Of a stretch of DNA of 64,000 bases, positions 35,466 to 46,699 are shown piece after piece (position 1 is the first letter of the stretch; every line of letters starts with the position of its first letter). Both the position numbers and the translations under genes were made by a program. This DNA is from Lepiota brunneoincarnata (lineage: Eukaryota > Basidiomycota > Agaricomycetes > Agaricales > Agaricaceae). A model generated the notes under the pieces. The model was given only the letters and a program-made list of their open reading frames with translations. It was not told where the DNA came from and searched no databases. The stretch covers positions 1,054,001 to 1,118,000 of the forward strand of contig JAEBUN010000004.1 of the NCBI GenBank assembly GCA_023014365.1, in the 5' to 3' direction.

Positions 35466-37276
35466 TTAGCTCCCGCCGCCGCCGCTGCTTGTAGATCCAC
35501 CGCCTTGAGCCAAGGGGGGTAGAGGATTATCACCCATATCGACTTCGTTAACCCTTTGGTTCCCATTCCCGCCACCAACAAGTTCTGGAAACAATCCGAC
35601 GAGAAGTCGGTCGAGAAGCACGACAGCGAGGTGGACATTGCACGGTTGGGATGTAAGTGGATCGATTGCTGCGCCCAGGACATTAGATGGATCATTGCCC
35701 AGGAGAAGCGGTACGAGGTGTGCTAAGGAGAAAATAGGTATTTTAAAAGCACAAAGGTCGAGTCAGTCGCGAGGCAAAACAGAGTATGGAAAAAACACTC
35801 ACAAAGCCCGCCTTTGCCTCTCCACTTGACGAGTCTTTCTCTAATCTCCATCTGTTCCTCCGGGGTCGGTTCGAACGGGGGGTGGGCCTGGATACCCATT
35901 CGGAAACATGGTCTTCTTCCCGAGCTTTACGGTATTCAAAATGAAACCGGGTGAAAATGTTGTATAAAGCAGATAGGGCAGCAGTTTATCAAGAAAGGGT
36001 GTCATAGATGCCGAGGCGAGCCCGAGAAGATGTACGAGAGTGGTTGCGGCAAGTCGGTCGTTTGTGAGAAAGACTTCAGAGAAAAGTGTCAAAGGAGGGG
36101 AGGCGTAGTTGGTGTATTGGACCTGAGGCGGTTGTTGGGAGAGGAGATGGGTATTAGATGGATAACTGGTAGAGGCAAGGGTCCTTGTGGGAGTTTCGCG
36201 AAGGGAATGGGGGAAGACAGATCGAGAGGGGTAGGAGACGCTAGACATCGTGGAGGGTGTGGGGGATATAGACAGGGGATGGGACTGGGACTTGGGTACT
36301 GTCTGCGGTTGCGGTAGCGGGCGTTCGTTTTCCTCAACATGGTGCGAGGGTAGCTGGGGGGTTGAAAGTGTGGGAGTGGTAGAACGAGGGGTTTGTGCTG
36401 GGGATTGGTTGACAAGCTTGATGGTGCTGATAGCGTGTTTGTATGCGTGTATAAGGGCGAGGCAGGTGCTTGAGAAGGATTGGAGGGCAGAGAGAACGAC
36501 GACGATGAGGGTATGAAAGGAAAGGGGAGCTGCTGTTGGTGGAGGAGGAGGCTGGAAGAGTCGTGAGACAGGGAAAAGCTAGGAGCAGGAGGAATTGTCA
36601 CTTGGAATAGCTGATCTTCGCTGGACCCCAACGCATCAAGGATCATGTTCTGAAGGAACCAAGGCTGCGTGATCTTGGGAATAACATCGTTTACCAGAAC
36701 TTTCACGATGATTTCGCGGACAATAAAGCGCTCGACGTCTGGGACATGATCTTCTGGCGGTAAGCAGGTTTTGAGGATGTGGTCGACTATCTGACGGTAG
36801 TACTCAAGGTCGATAGTCGCATCTGCAGACAAGGCAATGTGTGGCTGGAGGTGGTGAAAGAGCAGGGGCAGGGAGGCAGCACCGCCGGTGGCATAGGAGG
36901 ACGATACCTTGGAAGCAGCATTGCGGTAGTCGCGGTAGTGCTGTGTGAGCATCGTGGGTAGGTCCTGGAAGACGAGGGACGCGAGGTCGAGAACAATTAC
37001 GCGGGCCTCGAGAGCACGGACGACGGTGGTGAGTATTCGGGTGACTTGGGGTAGAAGCTCCTTGTCATAGCGGGTGACCTTTGTCCACCAGGGATTTATG
37101 TAGGCGCGGAGGGAGAGGGCAATAAAATCGTAGAGTTCTGCCTGGAGCTCTGGCGGGACATTGGAGGCGAGAAGAGGGGGGAGATCACCAGAGTGGGCTG
37201 GGAAGAGAATACGACGTGCGAGGGACTGGTGGGGACGAGCGGTGGAGGAGGAGAATGAGTTGACGCTGGAGGTCAT
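35466..37276 (-). CDS. PXA-domain protein (one +1 interruption)
   Basis: Start MTSSVNSFSSSTARPHQSLA (37276). The PXA domain occupies most of exon 1: LYDFIALSLRAYINPWWTKV, LVFQDLPTMLTQHYRDYR, LYYRQI-type helices with LKTCLPPEDHVPDVERFIVRE and VLVNDVIPKITQPWFLQNMI. An intron (acceptor CTTCCAG near 36553) leads to a hydrophobic stretch LIVVVLSALQSFSSTCLAL, a Ser/Pro linker, then SASMTPFLDKLLPYLLYTTF and MFPNGYPGPPP. After that the frame must advance one base (about 35875) to give PTPEEQMEIRERLVKW, then LVPLLLGNDPSNVLG and a Gly/Ser tail, stop 35466. PXA domains occur in sorting-nexin-like membrane-traffic proteins; no PX domain is seen here. The exact extra base (G or T) cannot be fixed. Confidence 0.8.
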
Positions 37277-37326
37277 TCAGAGAGGGGGAGAGAGAATGCC
37301 ACGTGATATACACCCTCTTTTCTTCT
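37277..37326. promoter_or_regulatory. Very short divergent promoter (about 50 bp)
   Basis: Start codons of the PXA gene (-, 37276) and the membrane protein (+, 37327) are only 50 bp apart, or 26 bp if the upstream Met at 37303 is used. Core promoters must overlap or lie within coding DNA. Confidence 0.5.
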
Positions 37327-38260
37327 ATGCTTTCACACCAGCTGCTGGTCCTCGTCGTCGTCTGTGCAACAGTCGGGGCTCTCGCTCTTTCTCTCCTCCT
37401 CTTCCGCATAATTCGCTCGCATTCTTTGAGGAATTCCACTCCACTCCCTCCCATCCAGCCTCTGGCCCATCGGCGGGAGCAACAGCTCGCCCAATTCGAA
37501 GCCTCCATCCGTGCACAATCCTCATACGACCCCACTCTCCTTGCCGTGCCTTCATCACACTCTCCCTCACTGCGCGGGAGCAAAGTGTCACTCCTTAGAA
37601 AAGACAGTCCTTCTAGTCGTCACACCAGCTACACACCCACCGGCGAAGGAGCCGAAGAACTCGCGTTCTTACCACTTGAACCCAACTCCGAGCCCCTTCC
37701 CGTTCCGCATCCGTTGTTCACTAACTCAAGTCCTAATTCTTCGTCTTCTGTCAATTTGAATGATACCCCGCCTTCTAGTTTCCCTTCATCAACACCTCGG
37801 CATTCAAAGTCACTCCACTACTCTCCCCATCACCAGCCACTCTCCGTCACGTCCACCGCCTCCCGCACCACCAACCGACGTGGGTTGCCTCATGGACCTC
37901 ATAGTCAGCTGCAAATCGTATTGCCTGCACCCTTGGGGTCTGGGTTTGCTACGAACACGACACGGCACAGTCTATTCGAGCACGATGTACCCTCCGACCG
38001 CATGAGCATTGTGGACAGATGGGTACCAGCAGTCCGGGAACATATCTGTAATGTATTCAGTGCAACCCATTCTCACTTGACGCCTAACCATGTGCATGCT
38101 AGGTGGCGAGTCGTCCAATACTTCAACGCCAGTCCCTGGCCGCACACCCCGTCGGGTTTCCAACCCAACCGGTTCCGAATACGTACCTCATATGGGTGGT
38201 GATCTGCCCCCACCTGTGCCTCGGGTGCCATCCATCTATGGCACACCCGAGGCATTCTAA
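37327..38260 (+). CDS. N-terminally anchored, Ser/Pro-rich membrane protein
   Basis: Start MLSHQLLVLVVVCATVG at 37327, with an in-frame alternative at 37303. A single hydrophobic helix (about residues 5-25) is followed by a long polar Ser/Pro/His-rich region with basic patches. An intron of about 54 nt (GTAATG...GCTAG, about 38051-38101) joins VPAVREHI to CGESSNTSTPVPGRTPRRV, ending PRVPSIYGTPEAF at 38260. Without splicing the frame would end earlier with unrelated sequence, so the intron is favoured. No domain recognised. Divergent from the PXA gene and 78 bp upstream of the 6PGL gene. Function unknown; type II/III membrane topology inferred. Confidence 0.7.
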
Positions 38261-38338
38261 AATAGAAGATGGCGTGGTAATCTTATCTGGTGGAACATTC
38301 TCTTCTCCCACGCCCCTTTCCTCTCTCCACATCCATCC

Positions 38339-39194
38339 ATGGCCTCTCTGCACCACCCTCCCAATCCTCCCATTCTCATTTCACTTCCCGATACCGATAC
38401 TTTAGTCAATAATCTCGCCGTCTTTGTCGCCAAAGCTCAGAAAGAGGCCATCGACAAGAAGGGGCGTTTCACCATCGCCCTCTCCGGCGGCTCCCTCCCG
38501 AAACTGCTCCGTGGTCTCATCGATCACCCTGACATCAAATGGAACAAGTGGTCAGTACATACATGTCGCGCGTACCCTCTCCCCTTTCCATCTTTCTGCC
38601 GGCTTTGCTTAACCACAATGTAGGCATGTCTATTATGTCGATGAGCGGGTAGTTCCGCTTGACCATCCTGATTCAAATCACCTCGCCTGCAAAACACACC
38701 TGTTTTCCAAGGTGCCCATCCCTGATAACCATATCCGCACCATCGATGTCACACTCCTCCATGATCTCGAGGAGCTCTCCGATGCATACGAGAAAGAGCT
38801 TATCCGCGAGTTTGCACAAAAGGATTCTGCGCGCTTCCCAGTCTTTGATCTCGTCCTACTCGGAATGGGGCCTGATGGGCACACTGCATCCCTCTTCCCA
38901 GACCACGAACTTTTGTTAGAATCGGATCGCTGGGTAGCTTATATCGAGGACTCCCCAAAACCCCCGCCAAAGCGCATCACTCTGACGTACCCAGTCATCA
39001 ACCATGCCCTACGGATCGCGTTTGTAGCCGCTGGTAGGGAGAAGCAGGATGTGCTGAAGCAGGTGTTGGACCAGCCCGAGTTGGGGTTGCCGGCCGCAAG
39101 AGTAAAGCCGAATTTCCCGGGTCAGCTGTATTGGTTTGTGGATGACGCAGCAGCGGTCAAGGTCAAGTACCCCAGAACGCCATTTGTATTATAA
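38339..39194 (+). CDS. 6-phosphogluconolactonase
   Basis: Second step of the oxidative pentose-phosphate pathway, hydrolysing 6-phosphogluconolactone in the cytosol. Start MASLHHPPNPPILISLP at 38339; the conserved blocks are FTIALSGGSLPKLLRGL, then after one intron (about 38549-38622) WHVYYVDERVVPLDHPDSNH, VFDLVLLGMGPDGHTASLFP, RITLTYPVINHALRIAFVAAG and PGQLYWFVDDAAA, stop 39194. The LGMGPDGHTASLFP and DERxVP motifs are diagnostic for the family (yeast Sol3/Sol4, human PGLS). Full length, no defects. The enzyme acting next, 6-phosphogluconate dehydrogenase, is also in this window (56305-58320). Confidence 0.95.
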
Positions 39195-39303
39195 GTAAAT
39201 GTATTATCAACACGTTTCTCTGTCCACGCAAGGACAGCGTTTTTTTGATGAAACAACATATATATATAAGCCCATCACCGTCTCGCTCTGATGGATTGAC
39301 ACA

Positions 39304-40965
39304 ATGGAGGCTGGTTCCGAGCCGCCTGATCTCGACTTGAAGCACATCTCCAATGTCGTTGCAAGGAATGTCCAGCTATCACTAACTCCAAGGCTCCAAA
39401 GCGGACGTGCCGGGGCATATCTCGACGCAAAGTATGTTGGCAAGGTCTATAGGGACTCCATTCCGGTCGGTATTCTGGATTATCGCGTTGCCACTCGTCC
39501 CGCTGTCCCCGAGCTTACAGGGCTTGTAGTGGATAGTCTATGCATTGGAGCTCAAGGGAAGTTATCCTGGAAAGGTCCCAAGCTCAGCTCTCGCTCTGAT
39601 ATTCCCCAAGGGCACGAAAGCTCGAGAATCTTTGGTATGCCCCATCCCCTGCGATTCGAGCTGAGTTATCAACCCTCTCCCTCCTCAGCTCGCTAAAACG
39701 GCGGCTATCCGAGCTCAACTGGAGTGGGCTGCACCCAAGATCTATGGCATCTCGTCCGAAAACGATCTCAAAAGCTACAGCATCGTTGTTATGGAGGATG
39801 TGCGTCTACCAATGGCCTCTCCCATACCCGCGACATTCACTAATAATAGTAGGTGGAAGCAACCGGATATACTCTTGACAGTGTATGGGACAGCATCAAT
39901 GACGAACAAAAAAAAGCCATCTTGGAAAAGGTCGCTGACATCCTCTGTGCCGCGATCCATATCCGGCCACCAAAAGACATGCAGGCACGACTGTCACCAC
40001 ACCCATCCCAAACCTCACCCAAACCCAACGCAAATGAGGCCGCCACTGCGTCGACATCGTCTGCCACTCTCGGCGATGTCAACTTTACCCGCGCCCGACT
40101 CTCGGCCACCAATTTCGAACACCTCCGCAAAGCGTACACTCTCATCTATTCGGGCTTATTTCACCCCAATGGCGAGCCTAACGAGGTCGCGTTCAGGAAT
40201 CGTTTTCAGGATTTTAACACATACACAATGTCCTCGCAGGAGGCGGCACGTGTTAGGAACCTCCACGAGCTCATTCAGGTGCATATGTCCGATTTCACGG
40301 GTGGTAACTTTTTGCCACCGCATATTTCGGGTGCCGGGAGGGGCCAATTCAAGGATTCAAAGGAGAAGAACAAATTCAATGAGAGGTTAAACGTTATGCG
40401 GACGATCCTCTCCGCATCCATATTCAGGCTGCAGCACAAGAGCATGCAGATGTCCTCGTTCATCGTCTCATTCGAGAATGATGGCACAGTCAGGTCGGTG
40501 GTACTCACACAGTGGGAAAAGGCGTTCTACGCACCGCTCTGGGCTTCATGTCACCTCCCCTCGTGGCTCGAGCTCCTGGATCCCGAGGTCGACCAGCCTG
40601 CGATGCCACTGGAGGAGATGAACAAGTGGCGGGAGTACATGGTCTATCACCTTATGTTGAAGAAGGAGAGGCTGCCGAGGAGCTGGATATGGTTCGTCGC
40701 GCATGTGTATGGTGAGCTGGAGAGGCACTTTGAGATGATTTTGACTGCGACATGGGTGTGGAACGCGAAAACGGAGCCCTGGTTGAAGGACGTTCTGCAA
40801 GACGCGCAGAAGAAGCGGACTTTGGCGTATAAGAAAGGATCGGATCCATTTGTGCCTTTGGCGGGTATAAAGACAATGGACGTCAATTTCTCGGAATGTT
40901 TGGGCAAATGGATGCCTTTTGCTAGGAAATTTGTCGCTGAGGAGGGGTTTCCGAATCCATGCTAA
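39304..40965 (+). CDS. APH-fold kinase-like protein with degenerate catalytic residues
   Basis: Start MEAGSEPPDLDLKHISN at 39304. The middle contains IRAQLEWAAPKIYGISSEN and SIVVMEDV, an intron to EATGYTLDSVWDSINDEQ, a helical region, then LQHKSMQMSSFIVSFENDG and VRSVVLTQWEKAFYAPLW, ending at 40965. The last two segments line up with the HxD...N and (I/L)DWE motifs of aminoglycoside-phosphotransferase-like kinases. Here the catalytic Asp of HGD is not conserved (HKS) and the metal Asp of DWE is Gln (TQWE). A pseudokinase or a divergent enzyme is inferred. The junction between the first exon (ending ...SSRIF at about 39632) and LAKTAAIRAQ (39691) does not keep phase with any canonical intron I can find, so one base may be extra in exon 1. 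Confidence 0.6.
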
Positions 40966-41183
40966 GCGGGTGGGATTCTGAGTGCTTTGATAGCTTGTGT
41001 TCCTCCGAGTGCTGTATTTGTATTGAACCGTGACCTCTCACTACTCAGTATCTTACTTGTCCCTGACTTGCATAGGCTCTCTTGTGGCATTCTGTTTAGA
41101 CGCCCATGAGCGTGATCTCACTGATTCTGCTTTCGCCGGAGATTTGCAACCATGCCAACTGGTATACCCTTCCAAGTACTCTA

Positions 41184-42174
41184 ATGATCAACTATATACT
41201 TTTGCTTTCACGGCAAGGCAAGTGATTGGCGCGCAGTGCTTGCTTCATTAATTCATTTTCAAACCTCCTTCCTCCCCCTAGGAAAGGTCCGGTTGGCCAA
41301 GTGGTATGCCACAGTCCCTAACAAGACCAAGAACATTATTATTCGCGACGTGACTCAGCTCGTGCTGGGTCGCAAACCGAAAATGTGCAATGTAATCGAA
41401 TATAAAGGTCTGCTACGGCCTTTCTCCTGCAAACACATACTGTCCTGATCACTGACCGCGTCGTCATCGTGGGTGGCACAATACGTGATTTCTGTTGGTG
41501 CTTGTGGGCGTTGTACTATTACATATGGCATGGGTACCCCAGGCAGAAAGGTGCTCCACGTCTTGGAATGCAGGTGGCTACAAAAGCTCATGGACTGCTG
41601 TGATGACGACAATACACACACAAAAAAAAAAAAGGTCGTCTACAGACGCTATGCCTCTCTCTTCTTCCTCGCGGAGATAGACTCCTCAGATAACGAGCTA
41701 ACGACCCTCGAAATTCTCCACCGCTACGTCGAGACCCTTGATCGGTTCTTCGGCAACGTACGCCTCGAGTTTTGGTTTTGCCATGTATATCTCTTACTAA
41801 TGCATATACTTGCCTAGGTCTGCGAGTTGGATTTGTGAGTTGAGCCCCCCCTCCTCCCCTCTGTGTACTGACAAGGTGGCCGTGAAATATAAGGATATTT
41901 AATTTTGACCAAGCCTATTATGTTGGCCCCTCCGTTTTTACGCTCGTTTTCGTTCGATTCAAGTCTTTTGGTCTAGATACTTGATGAACTCATTCTTGGC
42001 GGTGAAATCCAGGAATCGTCAAGGGCCACAATGACCAGATTGGTACTGACTGAATTTTTCCCTGAACACATTCCGGGACACTCATGTCATGTTTTCCGAC
42101 AGCTTGAGGGATGGCGACTGTTTGAAAACGACGAAATCCTGAGGGCCAGTATACAAGAGGCAGGGTTGTTGTAA
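41184..42174 (+). CDS. APS1: AP-1 clathrin adaptor, sigma subunit
   Basis: Small subunit of the AP-1 adaptor acting at trans-Golgi/endosomes. Exon 1 is only 34 nt ([14 protein letters not shown] at 41184). A GC-AG intron (41218-41281) leads to [37 protein letters not shown] and EYK. After a long gap come [52 protein letters not shown] and [19 protein letters not shown], then a short tail to TAA at 42174. Sigma family signatures ([34 protein letters not shown]) are unmistakable and fit AP-1 better than AP-2 or AP-3. Between EYK and KVVYRR about 220 nt must be removed; an 8-nt microexon at 41543-41550 gives exactly the expected three residues. The acceptor there follows a run of 12 A. Confidence 0.9.
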
Positions 42175-42450
42175 GACACAGGTTGGGGTCATCTGCATTG
42201 TGTAGAATATACATTGCCAAGAAGTGAGAACGGAACGAGAAGAGACGAAAGATGAAAAGTCAAGGAATCAGTCGAAGAACAAGAACAAGTTGAAAGCCAA
42301 GCACTGTGCCTGCAATCTGACGACTCTAGTGGTGTATGGTGAAAACATCGGAAAGCAGATATAGCATCAAAAACTTCCAATAGGAGTCCAGCCACGGTGT
42401 TCCCGAAGATGACACGTGAGCATTCGGGCGACAGGTGCAGTGTAAAGCCC

Positions 42451-45400
42451 TCAGCTCTTCCGCTTGAAATAGTCATCTTGGAAGTTAAAGTGTGATGGTG
42501 TGGCATCCTCAACCTGGTTAAATTTATCAACAAAAGTCCAGGACAATTACATTAGGGAAGGTACGAACCGAGAGAGGAGTGACCATTTTGTCTCCTTCGC
42601 TCTTGACGACTACGAACCTCCGATACTCGTATAAAACTGCAGGGTGCCGTTGAATAGCCACGATATTTTGACCAATATTCTGTTGCACCACTCTCAACCA
42701 ATCACTTTGAGGCGCATTGGCACAAAGGGAATTGAAGGCAGCAACTCCGCTAGAAAGAGCGCCAAGTGAATTGGTAGTGCTGCAGTAATCGTGGACCCAG
42801 GGCTTTATATTCTCGACAGGGACCACTGGGTCCGGAGGCGCAGTCAGAAAAGCTATTTCGCCCTCCATGATAGCTGTTAAGAGGTTTTGGTAGACAAACG
42901 CTTTTCTAGATAGAAGAGCGTTAGAGAATAATTGCACAGTCTGAAGGAAATGCACACACCCCTGTTCTTTATATAGAGCCAGGGGGTCCTCGCCTTTACA
43001 TACGGCATTGACGAGATATCCAAGACAGCTAGGGATGATAAAAGCCATCCACAAAGGATGTTCATTAATCCTTCGAATCAAACGCATCGTACCAGCACAG
43101 TTGTCAGTGAACGCGCTTGGAGTGAACGTAACAATGCCTCCTGAACAATCAAAGGAATATGAGCCGAATGCACGCACAATGCCAATCACTCCATACCGAT
43201 CGGGTAGATCTCGCGAACTCCCCACATATACCGCGGCACATTCCAATCCGTTCCGTAGGTGTAGAATCGTATATCGAGTGATATTCGTTTCTGCGTCAGC
43301 GGTGACCGGTGCAAGTTCCGTACAGACCCTACATGAACGAATATCACACGAAGTCTAAACTCTTTCTTCGAATCATGTAGTGCATGTTTCCACTCCTGCG
43401 CCTGACAAGCATCTAAGATCTTCTTCAACATCTCGTACTCGATATGCTCGGACCTATCGTCCGCTTTCTCGAATTCATGATATATGGCATATTGGCGGAA
43501 GTTCGTTATCAGCCATTCGTAGAGGTCTGGTGGAAATTCGAGTGCTCGGAGTGCAAGATGGAAGATCGGATTCCTGCGCAGCGATGACACCCATTCAAGG
43601 CGTGGGCCTGGATGCCCATCCGTTGCTCGTTTGTGGAAGCCAAATTCAGTACTGAGGCGGGACGGAATAATGTCACTGAGGGGTATTCTTGATTCTTCTT
43701 TGTGTGCCGTGGGATTGAGTACCCATCCATGGAGCGAGGCAATCAGACTGTCGGTGGCATGAGCACTGATTTCGGATGGCACCTCTAATTGCTTGACCAA
43801 ATCTTGGAGGGTGGGAGGAAATACAAGGAGATGACCGACGAGGTTGTTTTCGTACCAGATGGGCACTAGGACAACCTAATACATGTTCGAGACGCCCCAT
43901 GCAAGTCGTGTTATGCGCTCACCTTTTCGTGTTTAGCCATATAATCCACAGTGGTTTTGAAGGACGAAAGTGTCTCCCCATCCAAGGCAGAGAGCGTTGC
44001 AAATTGGTCTGCAGACTTGCAAGCCTCCAGGAAAACCGGTACATCCGACGCATCATGAAAAGATAAAAAGTTTAATCGATTCATCGTCTCAAATGTCAGA
44101 GGAATGCGCATCCCACGGGGTTTGGGACTGGTAGTGTTTGTGCAGACCACAGTGCCAATCAGATGCTCTTCGCCGTCCGCTCTGAGGATGAAAAGCTTTC
44201 CTTCCCATTTCCATTTCTTTGGTATCCTAAATGTCCAGATATGCGTAAGATAGATGCAAAGCTGCATCTATGTATCTATTTGAAACTTACTTTCCGGGTA
44301 TGGCCATTGGCTTCCGTGTAGTCAATGAGGGCGGAGGTTTTGGTTCGAATGCAGGCTGTATTGTCGGCCTAGACGTCTCACAGCGTCAGAAAGCTCGCAA
44401 TGGTTGGCGATTCGCCAAAATGTTGAGAAACAAACTCGAGAGGAGCCGAAAAACTGAAAAAATTAGTCCGGGGAGCTCTTGCAATCTTCGAGGAACCTAC
44501 CCAGGCATGGACTCGGTCACTGATGAAAGGAAGTCATCAACGGCAGATTCTGCGGCGAACCTGACGATATTAGTTGCAGAATGGCGAGTATTCTCAGACT
44601 TACTGCGTTGTCAAACGGCCGCCTCCCTGTAGTGATTCCATTGTGACAGGGGACAAAACGGAGAAGGAATCGGGTAGTGTGCCAGAGTAATCAGTCGAGG
44701 AAGCGGTATTCAGCGCATTCAGCGTCAAATCTGACGGTTGGAGCGTAGGAGACTCGACAGTCGACTCGTTCGGAACCAATATTGTGTTCGCCGAAGACGA
44801 AGTTTTCTTGAAGCGCAAAGGGTGCCGACCACCTTTGAAAGATGTTTGTCTAGGTTGGGCTTCTCTAGGATTGACGGGTTCCAAAGCAGTGTGCGCAAGT
44901 TTTTGTTTAATCGAGATCGCTGATATCGAAGTAGTAAATGGTGATGGGTTTTCAATGAATTTAATATGGGGGTTCATCAAGCGATGAGGAACCTTGGGAG
45001 ACATTGCAGGACTCGTTTTCGTGCTATCCAGGCCTGGTCGTATTGAGGATGATGAAGCAGAGGGTTTGCGCTCTGGTGCTGGTCGAGCCTCAGGTCGGGG
45101 TTTAGGTGAAACTATCACTACTTCACTCGCGGCGTCGACAGAGAATAAGGACGATGGAGAATCGGGGAGAGGTTCCTCAACCACCTCCTTGTTCTTACCC
45201 TGAGCCAAAAAGTTGGCTTGATTTCGTTGATGGACAAGACGACGTACCTTATCGATTGGCTGCTGCACCGGCGTATTGGCTCTGACCGACTCATTGACCG
45301 GTTCCTGATTTGGTGTGTGGGTTTTGGGTACCTTGACCTTGCGCTTAACTAGCAGAGAAAGCGGCTTGCAGACGAACTCCGTGAGTTTTACAACATCAGG

Positions 45401-46439
45401 AAGGAGATGATTTACCTCGCCATCCGAATCAGGTGAGGCCTCAACATGCTTCCTCTTCCCAGGTATCTTTAACTTCAGTTTCTCTTGAGCCAAAGGTATA
45501 TCACTGTCTGGGTCCTGGTCTGATCCTGAATTGGCAATCGTGGCGCGGGGTCTCTGAGAAAGAAATCAGTTGAACGTGCGAAACGGCTTCGAAAGTGTCT
45601 TATGATGCACCTTGGCTTTTTTTTTAGGCCGTCCACCCGTCGCGGATGGAAATTTCACCTCCGGTAAAGGGAGCTCTGGACTGGGAGACTTTTCGACAGC
45701 CCTTTCTAGTGCTCTCCGCCTTCGAGTCTGCATTCACTGGCATGAAATCCCCCATCACATACGGAAGAACGAGTACCAACCTCCTTCCGGCGTTGCTCCT
45801 CCTTTTTCGAATAGCGCGCTCTCTCCGTGGGTGTTATCTCTTGCCAGAATCGCCGTTTTTCCATCGCTGCTCACACCCTTGAGTGCCTTGGAGCCACAAA
45901 TTTCCGTGAAGACACTTACCAACCCACTTTGGGTCTGGCTCACACACATGTCCTTCAGGGTAGTCTTCCCAATCCATGCCGACATTCTCCCAGAAGCCCC
46001 CGAGGAGACGTTCACATTGTGAGAGGTTGCCTTCAGGCTCCCAACTGTCATGATCACGATCAGCCATGCCATGGGTGGATGGATCTGAAACAGGCTCGGT
46101 TCTCACGTATTCGAATCTGAGTCGTATCCAGCCCACTAGACAACCGGTATCAACATCATCACTACCTGCACTGCGAGGTGCTTACTTTGACATAATATTC
46201 CTGGCCACCATCAACGCAGGTTCATATCGAATCCCACAAATTAGCAAAGCTCACCCATTTTCGCTTCTTGGTAGATGCTACGCGAGCTTTGAGAACCACC
46301 TCTGGTGTCGGCAGGAGAGATGAATAGACTCGCGCGCCAAACCAGGAAGAGACATACCGACTGTATATATTCCTGCGTCTTCATCCGAATCCATGGTTTC
46401 AATCAGTTTGCGTTTCTTTGATTTTCCATTCGCCCCCAT
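42451..46439 (-). CDS. Chromodomain protein with large conserved C-terminal region
   Basis: Start MGANGKSKKRKLIETMDS (46439) with a basic NLS-like opening. Tiny exons assemble a chromodomain: YTVEVVLKARV, KKRKW-EYYVK-WAGYDSDSNT-WEPEGNLSQC, including the aromatic-cage Tyr/Trp positions that bind methyl-lysine in HP1-type domains. A Ser/Pro-rich basic linker follows (SGSDQDPDSDIPLA..., RKPSASSSSIRP). The C-terminal third is globular: KWKWEGKLFILRADGEEHL, PLTFETMNRLNFLSFHDA, LVGHLLVFPPTLQDLV, RVIFVHVGSVRNL, WGVREIYPI-GGIVTFTPSAF, FVYQNLLTAIMEGEIAFL, and the protein ends SVEDATPSHFNFQDDYFK at 42451. The chromodomain is clear; the rest is not a family I can name. Heterochromatin-linked function, comparable to Chp1 in fission yeast, is inference from domain order only. 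Confidence 0.85.
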
Positions 46440-46699
46440 TGTTGTAAATGCCCCAGACGGAGTTAATAATCCAATCCAAAGAGAAGAAAAATGTAGTCCT
46501 GATGGAAGAGCCACCAAAGTTAAAGATCGGGGTTGAATGTTGAAGACCCGTGCTAATTTCGGTTCAAGGTCATACTTCCCACGCACAAGCGTCAATCACA
46601 CTGATCGCGACAGAGACGTAACATCGTTAATGGATACACAAGGTGAATATATGGACACATTATTAACCACCATGTATATGCCAGCCCCAACCTGCGTAT

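Noticed and set aside
41283..41312. tRNA-like start (GGTCCGGTTGGCCAAGTGG)
   Set aside because: It is coding sequence of AP-1 sigma (GKVRLAKW).
42175..42450. Separate small gene between AP-1 sigma and the chromodomain gene
   Set aside because: The open frame overlaps the last exon and 3' flank of the chromodomain gene and has no recognisable content.
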